This document shows positions 14,974-22,641 of a stretch of 31,129 nucleotides of DNA, piece after piece. Position 1 is the stretch's first letter, and each line of letters opens with the position of its first letter. The notes under the pieces were generated by a model. That model saw only the letters and a list, made by a program, of their open reading frames with translations, was not told the DNA's origin and did not search any database. Origin of the DNA: a virus; IMG/VR virus record IMGVR_UViG_3300044630_001208, positions 1 to 31,129 of that record. One strand, given 5' to 3'. The position numbers and the translations under genes are program-made.

Positions 14974-15251
14974 GTATTAAACTGAGAGGATCAAGGCTAT
15001 TGCTTAATTGCCCTCCTCGTAAAGACCTAGGACTTCACTTGAGTGAAGAAGCCCAAAAAGAACTTTTAATTAAACAACTAGAAGAAATGACATCTTTGGA
15101 TGTATATGCTGTTGGTGAAGCTGTCAAAGACATTGAAGTAGGAGATAAGGTTTATATCTCTCCCAATACAATTATGCATGCTGATCTTATTGACATTGAT
15201 GGCGATCAGAAGTTTTTAATCCGTGAGATGGATGTTGTATTAATCTGGTAA
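14970..15251 (+). CDS. GroES-like co-chaperonin
   Basis: 93 residues, the size of Cpn10. The barrel motifs are recognisable: an N-terminal strand RGSRLLLNCPPR (6-17), then after a charged stretch YAVGEAVKDIEVGDKVYISP (46-65), equivalent to the VVAVG...V.dikvGDkV core, and a C-terminal strand FLIREMDVVLIW equivalent to the GroES ...E.DIL ending. The mobile-loop region (about 18-32) is charged and differs from GroES. Several phages carry such co-chaperonins (for example T4 gp31) to make host GroEL fold the capsid protein. Identification rests on motif order only. Confidence 0.65.
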   Translation: MSIKLRGSRLLLNCPPRKDLGLHLSEEAQKELLIKQLEEMTSLDVYAVGEAVKDIEVGDKVYISPNTIMHADLIDIDGDQKFLIREMDVVLIW

Positions 15252-15267
15252 GTTAATAACTTTAGAA

Positions 15268-15609
15268 ATGAAACTATTTTATTATACCGACATTGAAATT
15301 AAGTCAAATGAAGACGGAAGAAACATCATTCGTAAGAACGGATATTCATTCGACTTAGAATCAGTAGTAATGACGTACCCAGAAAAAGACGGATTAGCAG
15401 TTATCTTGAATAGAAATGCGGATAAGTTAAATCCAATCGACTATCAGTATAAAATTAATCCTACTACTAAACAAAAAGAGCCAGTAAAAATCACTAAATT
15501 TGAGACAACAAGCGAGCCAATCGTAGTAGTACTCAAAGACCCAAGAGAGATTGAGGCTTTCTTGCACCTAACAGGAGGACCAGAGGGTCTGTCTGTTATC
15601 TCCGAATAA
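15268..15609 (+). CDS. Unknown phage protein
   Basis: 113 residues. A strand-rich protein with a Lys/Thr/Pro central segment (INPTTKQKEPVKITKF, about 64-79) and a C-terminal part VVVLKDPREIEAFLHLTGG that may form a helix at the end. No signal peptide. It follows the GroES-like gene by 16 bases and ends before a terminator. No family recognised. Confidence 0.7.
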   Translation: MKLFYYTDIEIKSNEDGRNIIRKNGYSFDLESVVMTYPEKDGLAVILNRNADKLNPIDYQYKINPTTKQKEPVKITKFETTSEPIVVVLKDPREIEAFLHLTGGPEGLSVISE

Positions 15610-15646
15610 GGGAAATCTGTAAACATTTCCATAGTTTTAGTTAAGT

Positions 15647-15680
15647 AGAGGGGGATTAATATCCCCCTTTATTTTTTTCT
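15647..15680 (+). terminator. Rho-independent terminator before the tail-fibre genes
   Basis: GGGGGAT (15650-15656) pairs with ATCCCCC (15661-15667) around TAAT, with A-T and G-T extension to 15647-15670, followed by ATTTTTTTCT. A smaller hairpin, GGAAAT (15611-15616) with ATTTCC (15625-15630), lies just upstream. Confidence 0.9.
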
Positions 15681-15689
15681 GTATTACCT

Positions 15690-15697
15690 TATATTTG
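15690..15697 (+). promoter_or_regulatory. Bacteroidota-type -7 element for the tail-fibre genes
   Basis: TATATTTG matches TAnnTTTG and lies immediately after a strong terminator and 25 bases before the ATG at 15723. The -33 region is T-rich without a clear TTG. Confidence 0.6.
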
Positions 15698-15722
15698 TAT
15701 ATTACTATATAGTAGACATGTT

Positions 15723-18182
15723 ATGCCTAATAATCCTCTGACTCCTCAGGAGCTGTTAACATTTATACAAGCATCTGCACAACAAGGTCAGAGTACTCCG
15801 CAGTTTCCAGCTAAGTATGTGTTTGCTACAGATCCTGTAAATCCAGGAAGTCTTGGTTTAAGATTATTTGATGCGGCTTACATCTCTACTGGTATCATTG
15901 ACCCCAATAGATTAGGAACAGGAGCTACAGGAGCAGGTAATTTATATTTAGCTGATGACGGAACCTGGAAGGTAATCAGTGCAGGCGGTGGAGGAGACAT
16001 GCTTAAGGCCACTTACGATGTAGACAATGACGGAGTAGTGGATAGTGCAGAAAGAACTGAGATTATAGTAAGAAACTCTACTGGTTCTACTCTAACTAAA
16101 GGTACAATTGTTTACTTAAGTGGAGCAACAGGAAACAGACCCAATGCTGTAAGAGCCCAAGCACATACTGAGGCTACTTCTTCAAGGACCATAGGCATAG
16201 TTGAAGCAAATATTGCGAATAACTCTGACGGATACGTAGCAACAAACGGAACTCTTCACGACTTAGATACTTCGGCTTTTACGGCTGGGGATGCTGTTTG
16301 GTTGTCTGCTACCACAGCAGGAGCATTTACAAGCACAGTTCCTGCCGAACCCAATCATACAGTTTTCATCGGATACATTGCTAGGGCTCACCCTACGCAA
16401 GGTAGAATAGTTCTTCACATTCAAAACGGGTATGAGTTGAATGAGTTACACGGAGTTCTTGTAACTTCTGAGGCTAACAATGACTTATTGGTTTATGAAA
16501 CTTCAACTACTCTTTGGAAGAACAAAAGCATAGCTACCATCTTCGGAGGTACTCCTTTGGTCTCAGTTCCTACTCTAGCACAAGTAACCACAGCAGGAAA
16601 CACTACCACCAATGCGATTACTGTAGGTGGGTTAACTGTAGATACTAATACATTGGTTGTAGACTCGGTAAATAATCGTGTAGGTATTGGTACTACAACT
16701 CCTTCAAATCTATTGACACTTGGAGTAACCCCTACGGCATCTTTACAATCGTCAAATAGTACATTTTATTCTTCGTTTGAAGGAAACTCAAATGTTTTTA
16801 CTTTGGCTACTGCTGGAAGCGATCCTTTATGGAGATCCGTATTTGCTGGATTTAAGTCTCGTGGAACATTAAATTCTCCAACAGCAGTATTGTCAGGAGA
16901 TTCAATAACAACTTTTTTAAGTGGAGCATTTGATGGAACTAGTATTCAAGTTAGTGCAGGTTTAAGTTTTGACGCAGAATCAAATGCTTTTGCTGGGAGT
17001 GCTGCTCAGTTAATCAGTTTTATAACAGGAAGTAGTGGTGCAGGAAGAACAACTAAAATGCAAGTTCGTTCTAATGGCAACGTCCTCATAGGCACTACTA
17101 CCGATGCAGGATATAAGTTAGATGTTAATGGGACTGCTAGGGTGCAGGGTGCTTTTGTGCTTTCAAATAGTAATATAACAAATATTAGTGAAATTAAATC
17201 AAGCACATCAACGACTTTAATATGGCAAGGAAATAATACAAGTGCTGGATATCAGCAGAATAACTTAAATATACAGCCATATACAGGATCTTTAGGTGTT
17301 CACATATCAAATCAAGACGGATCAACTATATTGTATGCAAAGTCTTCAACTACGGATAGTGCTGTTGGTGTGGGGACAACAAATCCTTTAGCAAAATTTC
17401 ACGTTACAGGATCTAGAACTGCGGCCTCAGCACTTGCACAAGGAGTATTCTTCAACAACACTTTAGTAGCAGCAGCAAACAATGACGTATTAGTAGGACT
17501 AGACATCAATCCTACCTTTACTAATGGTGCGTTTACAGGGGTTACAAATACGGCTTTGAGAGTAACTGGTAATGTTAGTATTTCTGGTGCTTTAATAATG
17601 TCATCTGCTGGAGATATTTCTGCAAAAATTATTAAATCGGTAAATGCAAGCAATACCTATATTAATTTAAACGGTACTACAGATTTACAATTTAATGTCC
17701 ACTCATCTGCAACTAATGGATTTAGATATTCAGTTACTGGTGGTAATGAAATAATGCGATTATTTGCAAGTGGAAATCTTGTATTACAAAACGGAGGTAC
17801 TTTCACAGACGCAGGATACAAATTAGACGTGAACGGTACTGCCCGTGTACAAGGAGCATTTACCGCAACCCTAGCCAACGTATCTACTGCCAACGTAGTC
17901 TATTACAACTCTTCTACAGGATTGATGACCTATGCGACTGCTCCTATAGGTGCTCAGTTTGTAATAGATTACGATTACAATATAGTAGGATTGAAGAATG
18001 GGTCTAACGTCCTTTTTACAACTAGTGCAACCTTTATCGTAAATACAACCAGAGTTTTCTTAAATGGTCAGAGACTAACTCGTGGTGCAGGATACGACTA
18101 TATTGAAACAGGAACAAACCAAATAACTTTCACAAACCCACCAGTATCAACTGACCTTATTATAATCGAATACCAAATCTAA
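15723..18182 (+). CDS. Tail-fibre / receptor-binding-type protein
   Basis: 819 residues. Gly-, Ala-, Ser- and Thr-rich with many short predicted strands, as in trimeric phage fibres. Residues 1-90 look like an attachment region ending in a glycine hinge (SAGGGGD). About 100-240 form a compact strand-rich part (EIIVRNSTGSTLTKGTIVYL onward) that resembles a fibre-collar domain. From about 300 the shaft contains repeat-like motifs such as VDSVNNRVGIGTTTPSN and two identical copies of TDAGYKLDVNGTARVQGAF (460-478 and 695-713), typical of Bacteroidota fibres. The C-terminal about 75 residues (VFLNGQRLTRGAGYDY and a final strand) resemble the end of the next protein. No intramolecular chaperone is evident. 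The middle is notably AT-rich (see findings). Host binding is inferred. Confidence 0.82.
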   Translation: MPNNPLTPQELLTFIQASAQQGQSTPQFPAKYVFATDPVNPGSLGLRLFDAAYISTGIIDPNRLGTGATGAGNLYLADDGTWKVISAGGGGDMLKATYDVDNDGVVDSAERTEIIVRNSTGSTLTKGTIVYLSGATGNRPNAVRAQAHTEATSSRTIGIVEANIANNSDGYVATNGTLHDLDTSAFTAGDAVWLSATTAGAFTSTVPAEPNHTVFIGYIARAHPTQGRIVLHIQNGYELNELHGVLVTSEANNDLLVYETSTTLWKNKSIATIFGGTPLVSVPTLAQVTTAGNTTTNAITVGGLTVDTNTLVVDSVNNRVGIGTTTPSNLLTLGVTPTASLQSSNSTFYSSFEGNSNVFTLATAGSDPLWRSVFAGFKSRGTLNSPTAVLSGDSITTFLSGAFDGTSIQVSAGLSFDAESNAFAGSAAQLISFITGSSGAGRTTKMQVRSNGNVLIGTTTDAGYKLDVNGTARVQGAFVLSNSNITNISEIKSSTSTTLIWQGNNTSAGYQQNNLNIQPYTGSLGVHISNQDGSTILYAKSSTTDSAVGVGTTNPLAKFHVTGSRTAASALAQGVFFNNTLVAAANNDVLVGLDINPTFTNGAFTGVTNTALRVTGNVSISGALIMSSAGDISAKIIKSVNASNTYINLNGTTDLQFNVHSSATNGFRYSVTGGNEIMRLFASGNLVLQNGGTFTDAGYKLDVNGTARVQGAFTATLANVSTANVVYYNSSTGLMTYATAPIGAQFVIDYDYNIVGLKNGSNVLFTTSATFIVNTTRVFLNGQRLTRGAGYDYIETGTNQITFTNPPVSTDLIIIEYQI
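17100..17156 (+). repeat. Tail-fibre peptide repeat, copy 1
   Basis: Encodes TDAGYKLDVNGTARVQGAF (residues 460-478 of the fibre). The second copy at 17805-17861 encodes the same 19 residues using many different synonymous codons, so selection is on the protein, or the copies have separate origins. Confidence 0.85.
17805..17861 (+). repeat. Tail-fibre peptide repeat, copy 2
   Basis: Encodes the same 19 residues as 17100-17156 (residues 695-713), spaced 705 bases from the first copy and diverged at the nucleotide level. Confidence 0.85.
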
Positions 18183-18187
18183 ACATC

Positions 18188-19882
18188 ATGCCAATAACTA
18201 AAATTAAAAAATCCCAACTCGATGCCCTCACGATTGTGAATGCGGACATCGATGCCGCTGCTGCTATCGCCAGTTCGAAGTTGGCTGATGGTGCAAACTT
18301 CACTAAAAAAGATGGAACTGTAGCCTTTACAGCAGATCAATCCTTTGGAGGATTTAAAGCAACAGGTTTAGGTACTCCGACTAACACAACAGATGCTGCA
18401 ACTAAAGCATACGTAGATTCAGTTGCTCAAGGTTTGAGCGTTAAGACTGCAGTACGTGCAGCAACAACTGCTAACATTACTTTGAGTGGTACACAAACCA
18501 TTGATGGTATTGCTTTGATTGCTGGGGATCGTGTACTTGTAAAGAACCAAACTACAACCACACAGAATGGTGTATACGATGTTTCGGCAGGTGCGTGGAC
18601 ACGTTCAGCAGATTCTGACGCAGGTTCTGAGTTAATAAACGCTTTCTACTTTGTAACTGCAGGAACTACCTTACAGGCTACGGGCTGGACTCAAAGTACT
18701 CCTGGTCCTATAACAATCGGTTCAACAGCAATTGTATTTAACCAATTTGCAGGAGCTGCTGACTTCCAAGCAGGTAACGGTCTTACTAAGACGGGTCTTA
18801 CTTTTGACGTAGGAACTGCATCTTCTTCTCGTATTGTTGTTAACGCTGATAACATTGACTTAGCAACTTCAGGTGTTACTGCAGGAACATACAACAGAGT
18901 TACTGTAGATGCTTATGGTAGGGTTACTTCTGCTGTTGCTGGAACTACTGATAACTTAGTAGAGGGTACTACTAACCTATTCTTTACGAACGCTCGTGCT
19001 CAATCCGCTATCACAGGTGGTGCTTCTACAATAGTTACTTCTAACTTGACCGCATCTCGTGCTTTGGTATCAGATGGTTCTGGTAAAGTTGCCGTATCTA
19101 CTGTGACTTCTGCTGAACTTAGTTATGTATCAGGCGTAACTTCTGCTATCCAAACTCAGTTGAACAATAAGCAAGGATTAGATGCCACTTTGACCGCTCT
19201 TGCTGGTTTGACCACAGCCGCTAATCAGTTGATTTATGCTACAGGTGTAGATACTTTTGCGATGTCTGCGTTGACTGCATTTGGTCGTTCTTTGATTGAC
19301 GATGCCGATGCTGCCGCTGGTCGTACTACTTTGGGAGTTGTTATCGGAACCAACGTACAAGCTTGGGATGCTGACTTAGACGCAATCGCTGCCTTGGCTG
19401 GTACTTCAGGATTCTTGAAAAAGACTGCTGCGAATACTTGGTCTTTGGATACTTCTACCTACTTGACTGCCAACCAAACAATTACTTTGAGTGGTGATGC
19501 AAGTGGTAGTGGAACAACCGCTATTACTGTGACTCTTGCTTCTGTAGGAACTGCTGGTACTTACACCAAAGTAACAACTGACGCTAAGGGTCGTGTGACT
19601 TCTGGTACTACTTTGTCTACAGGTGACTTGCCTGCAGGAACTATGAATAGTAGTAACTTTGTAGTAAGAGAAACTCCAAGTCCTGCTCCTAACGGAGTAG
19701 CTACGACATTCACTTGTACAGGTAACGCTATCGCAGGTTCTGAAAGAGTATACTTGAACGGTGTATTGATGGAGCCAGGCGCAGGTAATGATTACACTGT
19801 AGGTAACTTAAGTCCTTTGACAATTACCTTCTTGTTCGTGCCTACACCTACAGATAAAATTAGAATTAATTACTTGAAATAA
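18188..19882 (+). CDS. Tail-fibre / appendage protein
   Basis: 564 residues, beginning five bases after the previous fibre gene. The N-terminus has motifs common in phage fibre and appendage proteins: ASSKLADGANFTKKDGTVAF near residue 28 and TDAATKAYVDSVAQGL near 65-80. A domain with GDRVLVKNQTTTTQNGVYDV (about 117-136) is a known recurring phage-tail module. The shaft contains VTAGTYNRVTVDAYGRVTSA and, from residue 429, NQTITLSGDASGSGTTAI followed by TYTKVTTDAKGRVTSG, a unit that recurs twice in the next gene. The C-terminus has the VYLNGVLMEPGAGNDYT module shared in layout with the preceding protein. Distal binding role is inferred. Confidence 0.82.
   Translation: MPITKIKKSQLDALTIVNADIDAAAAIASSKLADGANFTKKDGTVAFTADQSFGGFKATGLGTPTNTTDAATKAYVDSVAQGLSVKTAVRAATTANITLSGTQTIDGIALIAGDRVLVKNQTTTTQNGVYDVSAGAWTRSADSDAGSELINAFYFVTAGTTLQATGWTQSTPGPITIGSTAIVFNQFAGAADFQAGNGLTKTGLTFDVGTASSSRIVVNADNIDLATSGVTAGTYNRVTVDAYGRVTSAVAGTTDNLVEGTTNLFFTNARAQSAITGGASTIVTSNLTASRALVSDGSGKVAVSTVTSAELSYVSGVTSAIQTQLNNKQGLDATLTALAGLTTAANQLIYATGVDTFAMSALTAFGRSLIDDADAAAGRTTLGVVIGTNVQAWDADLDAIAALAGTSGFLKKTAANTWSLDTSTYLTANQTITLSGDASGSGTTAITVTLASVGTAGTYTKVTTDAKGRVTSGTTLSTGDLPAGTMNSSNFVVRETPSPAPNGVATTFTCTGNAIAGSERVYLNGVLMEPGAGNDYTVGNLSPLTITFLFVPTPTDKIRINYLK
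19472..19606 (+). repeat. Shared fibre module NQ-ITLSGD...KGR, copy in the 564-residue protein
   Basis: Encodes a 45-residue unit starting NQTITLSGD and ending DAKGRVTSG (residues 429-473). Related units lie in the next gene at 20161-20298 and 20458-20601. Confidence 0.8.
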
Positions 19883-19884
19883 TC

Positions 19885-20715
19885 ATGCCTAGAACTCAAA
19901 TTGGAACTACATTAATAGAAGACGGCTCTGTACGTAGAGTAGACATCAACACTGTTACTACAACTCAAGCGTTAATTACTAAAGTACTAGTCAATTCCCC
20001 TCTTACTATCAGTAGTACGGGGGTTGACTCAGGAACAGGTGATGTGACTTTAGGACTTAATACAGCCAATTTGGTAACTAGTTTTAACACTAGAGTCGGA
20101 GCAGTAACCTTAAGTGGTAGTGATGTAACTACTGCTCTAGGCTTTACTCCCGTTAGTGGTAATCAAACTATTACTCTTTCTGGCGATGTAACGGGGTCTG
20201 GTGCTACAGGAATAACAACTACTCTTGCTAATAGTGGAGTCACAGCAGGAACCTATCGTTCTGTTACGGTAGACGCTAAAGGACGAACTACTGCAGGAAC
20301 AAATCCTACTACAATTTCAGGATATGGTATTACGGATTTTTACGCTCAGGTTGTTACTGGTTTTGTAACAGGAGCAAACAGTACTGTACTAAATACTGAT
20401 TCTTTGGAAGTTGCACTTGAAAAATTACAAGGACAAGTTAACGCAAGACTTACTGCTAACCAAAGTATTACTTTGTCAGGGGATGCTACTGGGTCAGGTA
20501 CTACCTCAATTGCAGTTACTTTAGCAAATACTTCTGTTACTCCTGGAGCATACACAAATGCAGACATAACTATTGATAGTAAGGGAAGAATTACTGCTGC
20601 TGCAAATGGTTCGTCAGGTGGAGGAGGTTTTACAGGAATGTTTACAGTCCCTACAAACCCTCCAGGAATGCAGACTTTGGATATACAAAATGGACTTATT
20701 GTGAATGTTTTGTAA
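19885..20715 (+). CDS. Small tail-fibre-like protein built from repeats
   Basis: 276 residues, two bases after the previous stop. Residues 1-90 contain an N-terminal region (MPRTQIGTTLIEDGSVRRVD) and NTRVGAVTLSGSDVTTALGF, a motif common in tail fibres. Two copies of the NQ-ITLSGD module follow, at residues 93-138 and 192-239, exactly 99 residues apart, with SLEVALEKLQGQVNARL, a coiled-coil-like helix, between them. The C-terminus is a glycine hinge (SSGGGGFTG) followed by a short proline-rich part and a final strand. It is probably a short fibre or a cap that trimerises beside the larger fibres. Its homology to the 564-residue protein suggests duplication. Confidence 0.8.
   Translation: MPRTQIGTTLIEDGSVRRVDINTVTTTQALITKVLVNSPLTISSTGVDSGTGDVTLGLNTANLVTSFNTRVGAVTLSGSDVTTALGFTPVSGNQTITLSGDVTGSGATGITTTLANSGVTAGTYRSVTVDAKGRTTAGTNPTTISGYGITDFYAQVVTGFVTGANSTVLNTDSLEVALEKLQGQVNARLTANQSITLSGDATGSGTTSIAVTLANTSVTPGAYTNADITIDSKGRITAAANGSSGGGGFTGMFTVPTNPPGMQTLDIQNGLIVNVL
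20161..20298 (+). repeat. Shared fibre module, copy A in the 276-residue protein
   Basis: Encodes 46 residues from NQTITLSGDVTGSG to DAKGRTTAG; closest to the unit at 19472-19606. Confidence 0.8.
20458..20601 (+). repeat. Shared fibre module, copy B in the 276-residue protein
   Basis: Encodes 48 residues from NQSITLSGDATGSG to DSKGRITAA, starting 297 bases after copy A. Confidence 0.8.
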
Positions 20716-20716
20716 G

Positions 20717-20746
20717 TTGACTTTTTCACTTTAAACATTATATTTG
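20717..20746 (+). promoter_or_regulatory. Consensus Bacteroidota promoter, probably giving a leaderless transcript
   Basis: TTG (20717-20719), a 19-base spacer, then TATATTTG (20739-20746). The ATG of the next gene starts four bases later, at 20751. Since transcription in this group begins about 4-7 bases after the TTTG, the message should start at or next to the start codon. Confidence 0.7.
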
Positions 20747-20750
20747 TACT

Positions 20751-21062
20751 ATGATAAAAATTGAAGATGTAATTGTTCCAAGTAAAGGCACAGGCAAATA
20801 CTTTGCAATTAAATGCTTAAATTTAGATATTAAAAAATCTAGTGAGGCTAGCCCTACTTTCTATTGGGAAGTTAAGAAAGGTGCTCCTTACGCAATTGAT
20901 GAAGTTCAGACTGAAATTCCAGGAGAAAGTATTCTTGATGGAAACTTATTTATGACTTCAGAAGAGTATGCAGCTTGGGGAAATGATGACTCCTATGTAC
21001 TTAATTGGGCACTAGCTAAACTTGGCTTTGTTGAGTTGAACGAAGAAGAGTCAGCAGAATAA
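20751..21062 (+). CDS. Unknown small phage protein, fibre-associated position
   Basis: 103 residues. A mixed alpha/beta protein with SSEASPTFYWEVKKGAP (30-46), an E-I-P-G-E strand turn, LDGNLFMTSEEYAAWGNDD (63-81) and a C-terminal helix ALAKLGFVEL. Small proteins with this YW...DGNL.mt...W..dd layout are, from memory, common after fibre genes in Bacteroidota phages, but no function is known to me. The next internal Met is at residue 69, so the ATG at 20751 must be the start. Confidence 0.75.
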   Translation: MIKIEDVIVPSKGTGKYFAIKCLNLDIKKSSEASPTFYWEVKKGAPYAIDEVQTEIPGESILDGNLFMTSEEYAAWGNDDSYVLNWALAKLGFVELNEEESAE

Positions 21063-21083
21063 CTAAAATAAAAACCAACCTAT

Positions 21084-21350
21084 ATGAAAAAAATTGATTT
21101 AAACAAAGCCGTTACAGATTTAGACGGTAAAGAAATTGAAGGTTCTAACCTTGGTAAAATTGTAGCTCAAATGCTTGTTTCTTCAAGTAAGGGAGATGCT
21201 TTGAAGTACATGGCATGGGCATTGAAATTACATGCATGTGAACCATTGGAATTGGATCCTTCTGATGTAGAAACTTTGAAAAACTTCATCAAAGACCACG
21301 ATCAGTTGACTATTCTCTCCAAAGCACAAATGCTAGATTGCTTTGCCTAA
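21084..21350 (+). CDS. Unknown small phage protein
   Basis: 88 residues behind an A-rich leader (AAAATAAAAACC). An N-terminal strand pair with an Asp-Gly turn (LNKAVTDLDGKEIEGSNLGK) leads into a helical body containing LKYMAWALKLHACEPLELD and DVETLKNFIKDHDQL. The layout resembles small phage proteins annotated near tail genes. It is the last + strand gene before the terminator at 21384, facing the minus-strand lysis operon. Confidence 0.75.
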   Translation: MKKIDLNKAVTDLDGKEIEGSNLGKIVAQMLVSSSKGDALKYMAWALKLHACEPLELDPSDVETLKNFIKDHDQLTILSKAQMLDCFA

Positions 21351-21383
21351 AACATTGCGCTAATTTTTTAGGTTCAACTGATC

Positions 21384-21410
21384 AACCCCTCTTCACGAGG
21401 GGTTTTTTAT
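21384..21410 (+). terminator. Rho-independent terminator at the junction of convergent operons
   Basis: CCCCTC (21386-21391) pairs with GAGGGG (21397-21402) around TTCAC, extended by AA/TT, followed by TTTTTTAT. The stop codon of the convergent minus-strand gene (21393-21395) lies in the loop. A T tail is present only on the + strand. Confidence 0.88.
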
Positions 21411-21683
21411 TTCCGTCATTCGGATAACTTTAGGTTCGTCTACGTAATCTGCAATGATTACTTTGAGACCTTCTATAGACATTATCTTGATTTCCATAAG
21501 TATTGAATCAGATATATCATCTTGGAGCTTAAACATATCCTTTAAGGTTTGTTTATATTGCTCTTTGGTAATAAGTAGAGCATTTGGGTACTCTCCTCTT
21601 GACCTTGTATTATTATTCTTGAGTCCGTCTTTTTCCGACTCTAAATAATACTCGTGGATTTTTTCTTGGATTGTCTTGATCAT
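21393..21683 (-). CDS. Unknown small protein at the end of the lysis operon
   Basis: 96 residues, starting 11 bases after the nuclease stop. The protein looks helical with a charged N-terminal half (IQEKIHEYYLESEKDGLK) and a hydrophobic helix/strand segment (EIKIMSIEGLKVIIADYVDE). No signal peptide, membrane segment or peptidoglycan-hydrolase motif was seen. Its 3' end overlaps the terminator hairpin of the opposing operon. It is the last gene of the minus-strand unit. Confidence 0.7.
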   Translation of the reverse strand: MIKTIQEKIHEYYLESEKDGLKNNNTRSRGEYPNALLITKEQYKQTLKDMFKLQDDISDSILMEIKIMSIEGLKVIIADYVDEPKVIRMTEIKNPS

Positions 21684-21694
21684 AACAATGCTTT

Positions 21695-22273
21695 TTACTG
21701 CACCTTATACTTGGTAAAGTCCGTAGTAACTGGTGATTCATTTGCAAAGTAATAGACTTCTTTCTTATTTCCAAACTTAATTGTCTTGTAGAACGCAGTT
21801 GGAATAGTTGCACCTGTGGGCAACTTGGCAGCCTTCGGTCCATAAATTACTCTTATCTCTACTTCTACTTTACTTGTCTTGGCTAACTCTCTTTCATATG
21901 CTTCTAGTAATCTCCATGCACCTCTATTAAGTTTCTCATGCTGAAGAATACAATTTAAGTAAGAGAATGTCTGCCATAGGGTTTCTCTAGTACAGTTAAA
22001 GTCAGCTGCTGGTGCGCAGTGTCCTTTGTCCCACACGTTGTTCTCATAGTCTTTTCCGTCTGATGTCTTTACACTATCGTTAGTGTAGAAGTCCATTCCT
22101 TTGCGAGGATAACTTCCTGTAGGACATTGTACGGTATACCATACACGTTTAGGCTGTTGGAGAACTTCTGAGTATACACAAGAGTATATAGGAGTCTTGA
22201 TTAGTACACTGTCTCTTTGTGCACTTACTTCTAAGTTAAGTAGAAGCAATAGTGCGAATAGTAATTTTTTCAT
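21695..22273 (-). CDS. Secreted DNA/RNA non-specific endonuclease (DRGH type)
   Basis: 192 residues. A clear signal peptide (KKLLFALLLLLNLEVSAQ) predicts export to the periplasm or outside. The betabetaalpha-metal nuclease motif is WDKGHCAPAADF (81-92), a DKGH variant of DRGH with general base His85, and the metal-binding Asn lies in LNRGAW (115-120, Asn116). Five cysteines after the signal peptide could form disulfides. The family (Serratia nuclease, NUC1) cuts DNA and RNA without sequence preference. Its start overlaps the upstream membrane gene by four bases, placing it in the lysis operon. It could degrade host or extracellular DNA at lysis or block incoming DNA. Family is firm; role is inferred. 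Confidence 0.88.
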   Translation of the reverse strand: MKKLLFALLLLLNLEVSAQRDSVLIKTPIYSCVYSEVLQQPKRVWYTVQCPTGSYPRKGMDFYTNDSVKTSDGKDYENNVWDKGHCAPAADFNCTRETLWQTFSYLNCILQHEKLNRGAWRLLEAYERELAKTSKVEVEIRVIYGPKAAKLPTGATIPTAFYKTIKFGNKKEVYYFANESPVTTDFTKYKVQ

Positions 22274-22641
22274 AAGATAAAACCAAGGATTGCTAGAATA
22301 GACATACCTACAAAACCATACTTGTAAAGCTTCATCTCTGCGTTCTTACGGTCAATGGTTCTGTTAAGGTCATAGACTTCTTTTTTAGACACCTCTATCA
22401 TCTGTTGATAACTAGGAACGATTGAGTCCTTGTAAAGAACCAATTGCTGGCTATCCAGGTGAATAATAGTCTTAAGAACAACTACACGTTCCCGTGCTTT
22501 GATGCCCTTAAGAAACTCGTTATTCAACTCCTTTAGCGGTAAGCTGTCTAGAGATTGTGAGTAAGAACTTTGTGCCGTCAATATCAGGCATAGTGTCAAG
22601 AGCAATCTGAATAGTGTCATACTTGAGGTTGATTTTTTCAT
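22270..22641 (-). CDS. Candidate spanin partner: signal peptide, coiled coil, C-terminal membrane segment
   Basis: 123 residues. Begins with a signal-peptide-like segment (FRLLLTLCLILTAQSSYSQ), continues as a charged helical region with coiled-coil character (about 45-100, including YDLNRTIDRKNAEMKLYKYG) and ends with a hydrophobic segment FVGMSILAILGFIL. The first 122 bases overlap the end of the upstream membrane gene in another frame. Overlapping genes of this type after a holin are typical of Rz/Rz1 spanins, which fuse the inner and outer membranes in the last lysis step. No lipobox with a proper -1 residue is seen, so it would not be a standard Rz1 lipoprotein. Moderately sure it is a lysis accessory. 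Confidence 0.6.
   Translation of the reverse strand: MKKSTSSMTLFRLLLTLCLILTAQSSYSQSLDSLPLKELNNEFLKGIKARERVVVLKTIIHLDSQQLVLYKDSIVPSYQQMIEVSKKEVYDLNRTIDRKNAEMKLYKYGFVGMSILAILGFIL

Noticed and set aside
15723-20715. Diversity-generating retroelement acting on the fibre genes
   Set aside because: No reverse transcriptase and no template/variable repeat pair with adenine-biased differences was found; the repeats seen are ordinary fibre modules.
22584-22641. Lipoprotein signal in the second spanin-like gene
   Set aside because: The only early cysteine is preceded by Leu-Thr-Leu, lacking the small residue required at -1, so a standard lipobox is not supported.
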